Of a stretch of DNA of 64,000 bases, positions 44,612 to 53,709 are shown in pieces. Numbering within the stretch: the first letter of the stretch is position 1; the number at the start of each line of letters is the position of its first letter. A model generated the notes under the pieces. That model saw only the letters and a list, made by a program, of their open reading frames with translations. It searched no databases and was not told the DNA's origin. Origin of the DNA: Bacteroidales bacterium (GTDB lineage: Bacteria > Bacteroidota > Bacteroidia > Bacteroidales > Muribaculaceae); NCBI GenBank assembly GCA_015061055.1, contig SUXH01000001.1, forward strand, positions 124,001 through 188,000, in the 5' to 3' direction. The translations under genes were made by a program, and so were the position numbers.

Positions 44612-45868
44612 ATGAGAACGATTTCATTATTGATAGTACTTTTATTTGCCACGCAAATAACTTCAGCACAAGGTTTTAAAGAACAACTAAATCGCAATCC
44701 AAAACTTTCTGCTCATACATATCTTGCATATCCTAATCGTAATTCCGTTATATACACTCCTGCACCCAATGGATACACCCCATTCCATATAGAGCATTAT
44801 GGTAGACATGGGAGTCGTTGGTTAACAAGCCCAAAGCAATATAACCAACCTATTGAAGTTCTTGAGAAAGCAAAAAAATATGGATTCCTAACGAAAAAAG
44901 GAGAAGATGCACTTCGTAGACTGAAAATTGTGCAAAAAGCTGCCGATAAACGTGAAGGAGAACTATCGCCACTCGGAGCTGAACAACATAGAGGCATAGC
45001 TCAACGTATGTTCAGAAATTTTCCGGAAGTATTTGCCGATAGTGCAAAGATTGACGCACGTGCCACTATCGTAATACGTTGTATTTTATCTATGGAGAAT
45101 GCTTGTCAAGAGCTCAAAGCACTTAATCCTAAACTTCAAATTTCTCATGATGCAAGTAATGCAGATATGTATTATATGAACTTTTATGATGACACCTATA
45201 AAGTGCTGCATGACTCTGCTCGTACATATTTTAAGCGACTAACAGTCAATGACGTACCATACAGTGCATTCATAAATAGACTCATTTCAAATAAAGAATT
45301 TGCTCGAGATAGTATTGATGCCATTACTACGATGGAACATATATTCGACATAGCAAGCAATATGCAGAGTCATAACTTTAATTTCGACCTTTACGACTTA
45401 TTCTCTCATGATGAAATCTATGCTCTTTGGAATAAATGGAATAAATTTTGGTATCTTGGATATGGTAATTCAGCTGAATACGGACATATACACCCATATA
45501 TTCAACGAAATCTGCTCAACAACATTATAGAAAGCGCAGACAAGGCTATTGCCATCAATAAGAATAGTGCATCTTTACGATTCGGACACGAAGTTTGTGT
45601 TTTACCACTTGCTGTTCTTCTAGAACTTGGCGATTGTAACAAGCAAGCATCTTCGCTCAATAATCTCAACAACGAATGGCACGCACACGATATATTCCCT
45701 ATGGCGTGTAATATTCAACTGATATTCTATCGTCACGAATCAACGAGCGATATCATAGTTAAAGCGCTTTTAAATGAAGAAGAAATTTCACTACCAATAG
45801 AAACCAATAATTATCCATATTATAATTGGAACACATTACGTAATTATTATCTCAACAAACTAAAATAA
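44612..45868 (+). CDS. Secreted histidine-type phosphatase
   Basis: A 418-residue protein from MRTISLLIVL, with a signal peptide ending ITSAQ. It belongs to the branch 2 histidine acid phosphatases. The phosphate-binding RHGSR is at residues 65-69 (HYGRHGSRW, His66 being the nucleophile). The proton-donor motif near the C-terminus reads GHEVCVLPL, that is HE in place of the HD of phytases and similar to the HAE-type site of multiple inositol polyphosphate phosphatases. A role in releasing phosphate from phytate-like substrates in the periplasm or outside is plausible but inferred. Confidence 0.85.
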   Translation: MRTISLLIVLLFATQITSAQGFKEQLNRNPKLSAHTYLAYPNRNSVIYTPAPNGYTPFHIEHYGRHGSRWLTSPKQYNQPIEVLEKAKKYGFLTKKGEDALRRLKIVQKAADKREGELSPLGAEQHRGIAQRMFRNFPEVFADSAKIDARATIVIRCILSMENACQELKALNPKLQISHDASNADMYYMNFYDDTYKVLHDSARTYFKRLTVNDVPYSAFINRLISNKEFARDSIDAITTMEHIFDIASNMQSHNFNFDLYDLFSHDEIYALWNKWNKFWYLGYGNSAEYGHIHPYIQRNLLNNIIESADKAIAINKNSASLRFGHEVCVLPLAVLLELGDCNKQASSLNNLNNEWHAHDIFPMACNIQLIFYRHESTSDIIVKALLNEEEISLPIETNNYPYYNWNTLRNYYLNKLK

Positions 45869-45882
45869 CTCCAATCATTATA

Positions 45883-45924
45883 TAAATAGCAAGAAAGAAC
45901 ATTATGGCTCTTTCTTGCTATTTA
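45883..45924. terminator. Bidirectional terminator
   Basis: Arms 45883-45900 and 45907-45924 pair over 18 bases with one G-T pair (core AGCAAGAAAGA) and a 6-base loop. Shared by the phosphatase gene and the tsaC-fmt operon. Confidence 0.85.
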
Positions 45925-45938
45925 TATATAATCAATTT

Positions 45939-46895
45939 TTAGTCAAATTTGAATCCTCTTAGGAATTCAGCAGTTGTCATACGTTTTTTACCAGCAAGTT
46001 GGAGAGATTTAATCTCTATTGAACCATCGGCACATGCAAAAGTGAGTGTATCTTTTGTAGCTGTTATTTCACCAGGATTACCTAAAACCTTTTCACTTGG
46101 CAATTCAGTTTCAAATATTTTCAAAGCATATTCTACCCCACTATAATCTTTAATTGTAGTCCAAGCTGCCGGATAAGGAGATAGACCTCGAATGTGATTA
46201 TAAACTTCACGAGCCGAACGCTTGAAATCAATCTCACAAGTATCCTTAAATATCTTAGGAGCAGGTGTTGGCTCTTCATTTTTAATCAACAATTCATCTT
46301 GCGGTATAGGTTTAACCGTTCCGGCAATAATTGCATCTACAGTCTCAACTACCATACTTGCCCCAAGAATCATCAACTTATCATGTACTACACCTACATT
46401 ATCTGTTTCTGAAATCGCTATACGTTCTTGTTGAATAATATCCCCGGTATCAATTTCATGTTTTAGAAAAAATGTAGTCACACCGGTCTCTGCATCACCA
46501 TTCATCACAGCCCAATTTATTGGAGCCGCACCACGATATTTAGGCAATAGTGATGCGTGTAGATTAAATGTACCAAGTGGAGGCATATTCCACACCACCT
46601 CTGGCATCATTCTGAATGCAATCACTATCTGCAAATCAGCATTAAGACTGCGTAGTTCATCGACGAACTCAGTATCCTTCAGATTCGTCGGTTGCATCAG
46701 CTTCAAATTATGAGCTAATGCATATTCCTTCACTGGCGATTGATACATCTTATGCCCACGACCTGCTGGCTTATCGGGCATTGTTACCACACCAACTATA
46801 TTATATCCACCCTTCACTAAGCGATCCAGACTCTCTACCGCAAAATCAGGTGTTCCAAAGAATACAATCCTCAAACTATCCTTAGTATACGCCAT
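45939..46895 (-). CDS. fmt: Methionyl-tRNA formyltransferase
   Basis: A 318-residue enzyme that formylates initiator Met-tRNA using 10-formyl-THF. It has FFGTPDFAVESLDRL at the start, the catalytic-domain motif NLHASLLPKYRGAAPINWA and the C-terminal OB-like domain beginning near VYNHIRGLSPYPAAW. It is the last gene of the tsaC operon, 41 bases after the ClC gene. Confidence 0.97.
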   Translation of the reverse strand: MAYTKDSLRIVFFGTPDFAVESLDRLVKGGYNIVGVVTMPDKPAGRGHKMYQSPVKEYALAHNLKLMQPTNLKDTEFVDELRSLNADLQIVIAFRMMPEVVWNMPPLGTFNLHASLLPKYRGAAPINWAVMNGDAETGVTTFFLKHEIDTGDIIQQERIAISETDNVGVVHDKLMILGASMVVETVDAIIAGTVKPIPQDELLIKNEEPTPAPKIFKDTCEIDFKRSAREVYNHIRGLSPYPAAWTTIKDYSGVEYALKIFETELPSEKVLGNPGEITATKDTLTFACADGSIEIKSLQLAGKKRMTTAEFLRGFKFD

Positions 46896-46936
46896 AATTA
46901 ATAAACCCAGAAAAATTATTTGTAATTAATTTATCA

Positions 46937-48745
46937 TCATTCATATGTATATTGTTTCAACACTCTACGATATGAATTAAAAATCTTAGACTTCGACACA
47001 AAGCCTACATATTTACCACGTTCCACCACAGGAAGATTCCATGCCTTAGTATCATCAAAAATCTTCATAACTGCGTCCATTGACTCTCCCACTTCTATCT
47101 TGGCAGGCATCGATGACATAAACTTTCGTACTCGCATCTTATCATACAAATCGGGACGAAACATTATATTACGAATATCATCTAGCAACACCACTCCAAT
47201 AAGTACATTATTAGCATCAGTTACCGGAAATAGATTTCGGTTTGATTGAGAAATAACCTCACACATTTCACGTAAAGTCATATCAGGATGAACCTCCTTA
47301 AAATCTTTTTCAATCACACTATCAATTTTCAATAAAGTCAGGACACTACGATCTTTGGCATGAGTGAGAAGTTCACCTCGTTGTGCAAGACGCTGCGTAT
47401 ATATACTATATGGCGAGAACAACTTGTATGTTCCGTATGAAATGGTTGACACAATAAGTAATGGCAAGAACAAATCATATCCTCCTGTCATCTCAGCAGC
47501 CAAGAAGATTCCCATCAATGGAGCATTCATTACTGCTGACATTACTCCGGCCATTCCCATTAATGCATAGTTTTTCATCGATAATGTACTATCAATCAGA
47601 CCAAGATTATTGATTAACAATGTGAAAAAGAAACCTGCAAAACAACCAATAAATAGTGACGGAGTGAATGTACCTCCACACCCGCCTCCACCATTTGTTG
47701 CACTAGTTGCAAATGCTTTAGTAAATAAAATCATACCCACAAAAGCTACAAGCAACCAAGTATTATTGCGATAATCATAAAAGATACTACCATCAAAAAT
47801 TTGTGTTAAATTACCTTCGAGCATCTGATTCATCACATTATAACCTTCGCCATATAATGGAGGAAATAAGAAAATGAGAGAACTTAAAATAATCGAACCA
47901 ACTACAAATTTCAACCATGGATTCTTCAATTTACCGAACATTTGTTCCATCATATTCAACACCTTTGAAAAATATAACGATACAAACCCACAGAAAATAC
48001 CAAACAATATCACGTATGGAATGCCTGATGTATAAAATGGTTCACTTTGAGTAAAAAATACCTCTAATTCGTAACCTGTAAAAATATATGCTACAGTTGC
48101 TCCTGCGACCGATGCAATCATTAAAGGCATTACCGAACCGGCAGTTAAATCAATCATCAACACTTCCACTGTAAAGAGCATTCCTGCTATCGGGGCTTTG
48201 AAAATACCGGCAATACCTGCCGATGCACCACACCCAACCAAAAGCATAAGCAAACGTGGAGATAATCGGAAAAGACTGCCCAAGTTGGAACCTATAGCAG
48301 CTCCGGTATATACAATTGGACTTTCGGCTCCTACCGAACCTCCAAACCCAATGGTTACAGAACTTGCAATAACCGATGAATAAATGTTATGTGGTTTTAG
48401 ACGACTCTTATTTTGTGACAATGCATACAACACACGAGTAACACCATGTGATATATTATCACGCACAACATAGCGTACAAATATTCCTGCTAGAAGAATC
48501 CCTATCACAGGATAAATCAAATAATTGTAATTATAGTTACTTATTTCTATATGTGCAGTAAGAAACCCTGACAAATTGTGTATTAAATCTTTTAATAATA
48601 ATGCAGCAAATCCACCAGCTACTCCTACCACTAATGCAAGTATCAGTATAAATGTTTTTTCTTTTACATGTTTCTCTCGCCACTGAAGTATTTTCATAAA
48701 CCACTGACTGATTATACTGCCTTCTTTACTATCCAACTTTTGCAT
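46937..48745 (-). CDS. ClC-family chloride channel/transporter with CBS domains
   Basis: A 602-residue inner-membrane protein. ClC filter motifs are GFGGSVGAESPIVYTGAAIG and GGGGCGGTFTPSLFIGCFAG. About ten to twelve hydrophobic segments precede two C-terminal CBS domains (about 475-600, MTLREMCEVISQSNRNLFPV and MDAVMKIFDDTKAWNLPVVE). It moves chloride, possibly in exchange for protons; the sequence shows GAESP, where the Glu is the gating residue. It lies 9 bases after the sugar transferase gene. Confidence 0.92.
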   Translation of the reverse strand: MQKLDSKEGSIISQWFMKILQWREKHVKEKTFILILALVVGVAGGFAALLLKDLIHNLSGFLTAHIEISNYNYNYLIYPVIGILLAGIFVRYVVRDNISHGVTRVLYALSQNKSRLKPHNIYSSVIASSVTIGFGGSVGAESPIVYTGAAIGSNLGSLFRLSPRLLMLLVGCGASAGIAGIFKAPIAGMLFTVEVLMIDLTAGSVMPLMIASVAGATVAYIFTGYELEVFFTQSEPFYTSGIPYVILFGIFCGFVSLYFSKVLNMMEQMFGKLKNPWLKFVVGSIILSSLIFLFPPLYGEGYNVMNQMLEGNLTQIFDGSIFYDYRNNTWLLVAFVGMILFTKAFATSATNGGGGCGGTFTPSLFIGCFAGFFFTLLINNLGLIDSTLSMKNYALMGMAGVMSAVMNAPLMGIFLAAEMTGGYDLFLPLLIVSTISYGTYKLFSPYSIYTQRLAQRGELLTHAKDRSVLTLLKIDSVIEKDFKEVHPDMTLREMCEVISQSNRNLFPVTDANNVLIGVVLLDDIRNIMFRPDLYDKMRVRKFMSSMPAKIEVGESMDAVMKIFDDTKAWNLPVVERGKYVGFVSKSKIFNSYRRVLKQYTYE

Positions 48746-48754
48746 ATTGTCAAT

Positions 48755-50176
48755 CTAAATCCCTTTACCTGTTAATACTATCTTAATTGTATATATTAAA
48801 ATCTTAATATCATTTGCTATCGACATATTTTCAAGATATAATAAATCATATCTAAAACGAGCTACCATTTCTTCAACATTCCTGGCATATCCATATTTGA
48901 CCATACCCATTGATGTAATGCCGGGTCTCACTTGAAACAATAATGAATATAAGGGAGCTTCTTTTGTTATTTTTTCCACAAAATATTGTCTTTCTGGACG
49001 TGGACCTACAAGCGACATATCTCCTACAAGTACATTCCAAAATTGAGGAAGTTCATCAATTCGATATTTTCTCAAAAATTGACCAATTTTTGTTATTCTA
49101 TTATCATATTCACTCGATAATGCAGGAAATCCATCAGCTTCTGCATTCTCAACCATCGTACGAAATTTATATATAACAAATTTCTTATAATGATAGCCCA
49201 CACGTTCCTGCTTATATATTACATTTCCTTTCGAATCAAATTTTACTAATATACCAATTACTAACATTATTGGAGAAAGCAAAATCAATGCTATAAATGA
49301 GATAATAATATCAGCCATTCGCTTCACATTCTTCTCAAATTCTGTCATACCGCAACTTGATATATCAACAAGTGGCTCTCCTCGCAAATTTGACAAGCGC
49401 ATTCTACCCACTAATATCGTATATATATCCGGAGAAACCTTTATCGGCAGTCCTAAACCATACAGGCTGTTCACAATATCCATAGAAGATGCTACATCTT
49501 TTTTATCAGGAACGACAATTAGTTCTTTTACATCTTCATTTTCACATGTTGACTTAAGGTTCTCCAACTTGTACAATGGTGTTGCATCTTGTGAACATAT
49601 ATCACCATTTATCTGTACATAACCAACTATATTATAGCTCAAATAAGATCCTTTTTTGCTTAGATGTTTTCCTAATTGAATTGCTTTCTCACTCGAACCT
49701 ATTATAATTGCATTATACTTCCATTCTCCTGATTCAAATCTTTTATTAGAAACTCTCGTTATTATAAAACGAATAAAGAACGTAAATACGAATAATATAG
49801 TTAGTAATATCAATAGCAATTCATAATTTGTTCCTCGTTGATCAAGAATAACATCATTTATAAGAGCTATGAAAAATATTACTAACGTATTAGTCACTGA
49901 TGAAAAAAATGTAGTAATGAAATTCTGTATGTGTGATTTTCTGAATACATCATTATAAAACCCTGATATCCAATGTACGGCAAGCATCAGTAATGGAAAG
50001 ACCACTTCTCCAAGTAGTACCATTTTTGATGTAATAAATGCTTCAAGGCTTGAAAACTCATATAAAGCTCTACCTCCTACATAGTATCGTACAATATTGA
50101 ATATAGTCCATGCCACAATTGACGACATCATATCGCCAATTATATATCGTGTACGTTGTTTAGACTTACTAATCAC
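48755..50176 (-). CDS. Undecaprenyl-phosphate sugar phosphotransferase (WcaJ/WbaP type)
   Basis: A 473-residue membrane enzyme. Four N-terminal helices (about 10-135) and a Rossmann-like middle (about 150-265) precede a last helix (about 287-310) and the C-terminal sugar-transferase domain with QERVGYHYKKFVIYKFRTM and YRIDELPQFWNVLVGDMSLV followed by GPRPE. This is the polyisoprenyl-phosphate hexose-1-phosphate transferase that starts capsule or O-antigen repeat synthesis. The sugar cannot be told. It is 4 bases after tsaC and 9 before the ClC gene, with no other glycan genes nearby apart from rfbD 6 kb away. Confidence 0.92.
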   Translation of the reverse strand: MISKSKQRTRYIIGDMMSSIVAWTIFNIVRYYVGGRALYEFSSLEAFITSKMVLLGEVVFPLLMLAVHWISGFYNDVFRKSHIQNFITTFFSSVTNTLVIFFIALINDVILDQRGTNYELLLILLTILFVFTFFIRFIITRVSNKRFESGEWKYNAIIIGSSEKAIQLGKHLSKKGSYLSYNIVGYVQINGDICSQDATPLYKLENLKSTCENEDVKELIVVPDKKDVASSMDIVNSLYGLGLPIKVSPDIYTILVGRMRLSNLRGEPLVDISSCGMTEFEKNVKRMADIIISFIALILLSPIMLVIGILVKFDSKGNVIYKQERVGYHYKKFVIYKFRTMVENAEADGFPALSSEYDNRITKIGQFLRKYRIDELPQFWNVLVGDMSLVGPRPERQYFVEKITKEAPLYSLLFQVRPGITSMGMVKYGYARNVEEMVARFRYDLLYLENMSIANDIKILIYTIKIVLTGKGI

Positions 50177-50180
50177 AAGC

Positions 50181-50744
50181 TTATTTTCTTATTATTTTTA
50201 TTGTAGCATCTGAACCAAGTCTTATTATACTTGATGCTCTTTTTTTACTATTATCATTCCTGCGATAATTAACAACATAATCTACTCCGTCAATTATCTC
50301 CTTTGTTATCTCACTAAATATTGAAGGCGAAGGCTTTCCGCTAATATTAGCTGATGTCGATACTATTGGACGACGGAATTTTCGACATAAAGCTTGCGAA
50401 AAGGCCTCATTGGAAACTCGTATTCCAACACTATTATTTTCACCAAGCAGATTAGGAGCAAGATTATAAGCTCCATCATAAATTATTGTAAGTGGATTTG
50501 TTGCCACTTCCATCAAATCATATGCAATCTCTGGCAGGTCACGTACATATCTGTCGAGATTATTTACACTATCAAGTAACACAAGCATTGCCTTGTTATC
50601 TTCTCTACGCTTAAGTTCATATACTTTCCTAACTGCATCGGCATTGGTGGCATCACAACCTATACCCCATATAGTATCAGTGGGATAAAGTATTACCCCA
50701 CCTCTATTCAACACTTCAATACATTTCTTTATATCTTCTTCCAT
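50181..50744 (-). CDS. tsaC: L-threonylcarbamoyladenylate synthase (Sua5/YrdC family)
   Basis: A 187-residue enzyme that makes threonylcarbamoyl-AMP for the t6A modification of ANN-decoding tRNAs. Motifs: GGVILYPTDTIWGIGCDATN, KRREDNKAML, VGIRVSNEAFSQALC and PIVSTSANISGKPSP. It is the short YrdC-only form without a Sua5 C-terminal domain. First gene of an operon with the sugar transferase, ClC and fmt genes. A -7 box TATCTTTG (minus strand, 50767-50774) lies 22 bases upstream. Confidence 0.95.
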   Translation of the reverse strand: MEEDIKKCIEVLNRGGVILYPTDTIWGIGCDATNADAVRKVYELKRREDNKAMLVLLDSVNNLDRYVRDLPEIAYDLMEVATNPLTIIYDGAYNLAPNLLGENNSVGIRVSNEAFSQALCRKFRRPIVSTSANISGKPSPSIFSEITKEIIDGVDYVVNYRRNDNSKKRASSIIRLGSDATIKIIRK

Positions 50745-50766
50745 TAAAAGTCGTATTTTATGAAAA

Positions 50767-50774
50767 CAAAGATA
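50767..50774 (-). promoter_or_regulatory. -7 box of the tsaC operon
   Basis: TATCTTTG on the minus strand, 22 bases from the tsaC ATG. No convincing -33 element. Confidence 0.5.
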
Positions 50775-50817
50775 ACATCTTTTTTAATACAATTGAAGAA
50801 AAATATCAAAAACTTAA

Positions 50818-50848
50818 TTTCTTGCCACAGATAAATATTGTATCTTTG
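50818..50848 (+). promoter_or_regulatory. Promoter of the GH13 gene
   Basis: TATCTTTG at 50841-50848 with TTTC at 50818-50821, 19 bases upstream, one base off TTTG. The box is 34 bases before the ATG. Confidence 0.6.
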
Positions 50849-50882
50849 TGAAAATATTTAAAATTTAATTGAGTTTTCCTAT

Positions 50883-52592
50883 ATGAAACCCATAATTTAT
50901 CAATTATTTCCAAGATTATTTACTAATACCTGCTCCTCGTGTGTCCCCAATGGAACAATAGAGCAAAATGGTGTAGGTAAAATGAATCAAATCAACAATA
51001 AGTTACTTAAATCAATTAAAGAACTAGGGGTAACTCATATATGGTACACAGGCATAATAGAACATGCTACTAAAACCGATTACTCGGCATATGGTATAAC
51101 GCCTGATAACCCTTATGTTGTGAAGGGTAATGCAGGAAGTCCGTATGCAATCAAAGACTATTACGATATCGATCCAGATATTGCAGAAGATATCCCCAAT
51201 AGGATGAAGGAATTTGAGGATCTTGTGGCACGCACACACGATAATGGGATGAAAGTAATTATTGATTTTGTTCCTAATCACGTTGCACGCCAATATCACT
51301 CTGACGTAAAGCCTCAAGGTATTGAGGATTTGGGAGTTAACGACAACCCTAATATGATGTTTGCACCCAACAACAACTTCTATTACATTACACGACAAGT
51401 ATTCTCTCCTCAATTTGATCTCGGTACAGGGAAAGACGCATACTTTGAATTCCCTGCAAAAGCTACAGGCAATGATTGTTTCTCGGCATTTCCTTCTGTT
51501 AATGATTGGTATGAAACCGTAAAATTGAACTATGGTGTCGACTATGGCAATGGTTCTCGACATTTCGACCCAATACCCGACACTTGGTTCAAAATGGTTA
51601 ATATACTCAGGTTTTGGGCATCAAAAGGTATTGATGCATTCAGATGTGATATGGTTTTTATGGTACCTGTTGAGTTTTGGGGATGGGCTATTCCTCTTGT
51701 TAAAGAAAAATATCCACATATAAAATTCATTGCAGAAATCTATGATGTAAGCATCTATCGCGATTATATTTATAATGGTCACTTCGACTACTTATATGAT
51801 AAAGTCTCTCTTTATGATACATTGCGTGGAGTACAATGTAATAACATATCGGCTGCATCAATCACAAGTTGTTGGCAAACAGTCGACGGTATCAATGATA
51901 ATATGCTGAATTTCTTAGAAAATCATGATGAGCAACGTTTTGCGTCTAAACAATATGCCGGTAACGCGGCAATTGTTACCCCATCACTTGTTGTGAGTGC
52001 AACAATAAATCGCGCTCCTATGATGATTTATCAAGGACAGGAATTAGGGGAAAAAGGTGCCGATGCCGAAGGGTTTAGTGGTTATGACGGACGTACCACT
52101 ATTTTCGACTATTGGAGTATACCAACAATAAATCGATGGTATAATAACGGAAAATGTGACAACAAACTTCTTTCTGAAGAAGAAATTAAATTACGCAATC
52201 TTTACAAACACATTCTCACTTTATGTAATAAAGAAAAAGCAATCTGCAAAGGCCATTTTTTCGATTTAATGTATGTTAACTACAATAATGTAAATCCACA
52301 TCGCCACTATACATATCTACGTCATTTTGAAGACGAAACTCTTCTTATTGCAGTAAACTTTGGGGATGAGAAAGCTAATATTAGCATCAACATTCCTGCC
52401 CATGCCTTCGATTTCCTTAAAATCATTCAAGGTGATTACAATGGAAATGAACTTTTAAGTGGAGAGAAAGGTAAATTCGAACTTTCAACATCTAATCCTT
52501 TTAATACTGTGATTGAGCCATTTAGTGCAGTTATTTGGAAACTAACTCCAAGAAAGTCGAAAAAAGTGCAAAAAAAATACGCATTAACATAG
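50883..52592 (+). CDS. Intracellular alpha-amylase family enzyme (GH13)
   Basis: A 569-residue GH13 protein without a signal peptide. The (beta/alpha)8 domain has VIIDFVPNHVAR (region I), GIDAFRCDMVF with nucleophile Asp256 (II), FIAEIYD with acid Glu285 (III) and FLENHDEQR with Asp349 (IV). A C-terminal beta-domain (about 470-555) ends FSAVIWKLTP. It probably acts on cytoplasmic alpha-glucan or imported maltodextrin; the subfamily cannot be named. It stands alone with its own promoter and no PUL-type genes next to it. Confidence 0.9.
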   Translation: MKPIIYQLFPRLFTNTCSSCVPNGTIEQNGVGKMNQINNKLLKSIKELGVTHIWYTGIIEHATKTDYSAYGITPDNPYVVKGNAGSPYAIKDYYDIDPDIAEDIPNRMKEFEDLVARTHDNGMKVIIDFVPNHVARQYHSDVKPQGIEDLGVNDNPNMMFAPNNNFYYITRQVFSPQFDLGTGKDAYFEFPAKATGNDCFSAFPSVNDWYETVKLNYGVDYGNGSRHFDPIPDTWFKMVNILRFWASKGIDAFRCDMVFMVPVEFWGWAIPLVKEKYPHIKFIAEIYDVSIYRDYIYNGHFDYLYDKVSLYDTLRGVQCNNISAASITSCWQTVDGINDNMLNFLENHDEQRFASKQYAGNAAIVTPSLVVSATINRAPMMIYQGQELGEKGADAEGFSGYDGRTTIFDYWSIPTINRWYNNGKCDNKLLSEEEIKLRNLYKHILTLCNKEKAICKGHFFDLMYVNYNNVNPHRHYTYLRHFEDETLLIAVNFGDEKANISINIPAHAFDFLKIIQGDYNGNELLSGEKGKFELSTSNPFNTVIEPFSAVIWKLTPRKSKKVQKKYALT

Positions 52593-52612
52593 GCATACAA
52601 CTAAAAAAGTAC

Positions 52613-52620
52613 TAATTTTG
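52613..52620 (+). promoter_or_regulatory. -7 box for prs
   Basis: TAATTTTG, exact consensus, 36 bases before the prs start. No -33 match. Confidence 0.45.
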
Positions 52621-52656
52621 CAGAAATTATATAAAATATTCCAACTATAACATATT

Positions 52657-53598
52657 ATGAGCAACTCACCAAAAATTAAAGTTTTCAGCGGTACTAATTC
52701 ACGTTATATGGCTGAAGAAATTTGTAAAGAATTAGGTATAGAATTGGGTAAAATGAATATTCAATATTTCGCCGATGGGGAATTTGAAGTTTGTTTTGAA
52801 GAATCGATTCGAGGTTGTGAAGTTTATCTTGTACAATCAACATTCCCTAATGGCGATAACCTTATGGAATTACTCTTGATGATTGATGCTGCAAAGCGTG
52901 CTTCAGCAAAATCAGTTATCGCTGTTATGCCTTATTTCGGTTGGGCAAGACAAGACCGCAAGGACAAGCCGCGTGTTTCTATCGCAGCAAAACTTGTTGC
53001 CGATCTTCTTAGCACTGCAGGTATTGACCGCCTTATTACAATGGACTTGCATGCTGATCAGATACAAGGTTTCTTCAACGTACCTGTTGATCATTTGTAT
53101 GCCTCTTCATGTTTCATTCCATACATTCAATCTCTTAATTTGAAAGATTTAGTCATTGCTTCACCTGACGTAGGGGGAGCTAAACGTGCTAATTCTTATG
53201 CAAAATATCTTAACACACCTCTTGTACTTTGCCATAAGCAACGTGCTAAAGCGAATGTTGTTGAAACTATGACTATTATTGGTGATGTTGAAAATAAAGA
53301 CGTGATTATCGTTGATGATATGGTTGATACTGCTGGCACAATATGCAAAGCAGCTCAATTAATGATTGATAATGGAGCTCGTTCCGTACGAGCATTGGCT
53401 TCACACGCTATTATGAGTGATCCAGCATCTGAACGTGTTCAAAATAGTCCGCTAACTGAAATGATTTTCACAAACAGCATACCTTACTCTAAGGGTTGCA
53501 CAAAGTGTAACATTTTAAGTGTTGCTCCTCTATTTGCCGATACTATTCGTCGAGTACATAATTTTGAATCAATCAGTTCACAATATTTGATAAAGTAA
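52657..53598 (+). CDS. prs: Ribose-phosphate pyrophosphokinase
   Basis: Prs makes PRPP from ribose 5-phosphate and ATP, feeding purine, pyrimidine, His and Trp synthesis. The 313-residue protein has the start KVFSGTNSRYMAEEICKEL, the ATP region PYFGWARQDRKDKPR, and the PRPP loop DVIIVDDMVDTAGT. Length is normal. Confidence 0.97.
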   Translation: MSNSPKIKVFSGTNSRYMAEEICKELGIELGKMNIQYFADGEFEVCFEESIRGCEVYLVQSTFPNGDNLMELLLMIDAAKRASAKSVIAVMPYFGWARQDRKDKPRVSIAAKLVADLLSTAGIDRLITMDLHADQIQGFFNVPVDHLYASSCFIPYIQSLNLKDLVIASPDVGGAKRANSYAKYLNTPLVLCHKQRAKANVVETMTIIGDVENKDVIIVDDMVDTAGTICKAAQLMIDNGARSVRALASHAIMSDPASERVQNSPLTEMIFTNSIPYSKGCTKCNILSVAPLFADTIRRVHNFESISSQYLIK

Positions 53599-53633
53599 TT
53601 TTCTATTTAGATTTAGAATATCACATTCTTATC

Positions 53634-53668
53634 ATAGTTCGGCATTCATATAGCCGAACTATTTTTTT
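53634..53668 (+). terminator. Intrinsic terminator of prs
   Basis: A 10-base stem (ATAGTTCGGC, 53634-53643, with 53653-53662) and a 9-base loop, followed by a run of T. The classical form on the plus strand. Confidence 0.88.
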
Positions 53669-53709
53669 ATCATAATTGTTGTAGTCAAAGAATATTTAAT
53701 TACAATATT

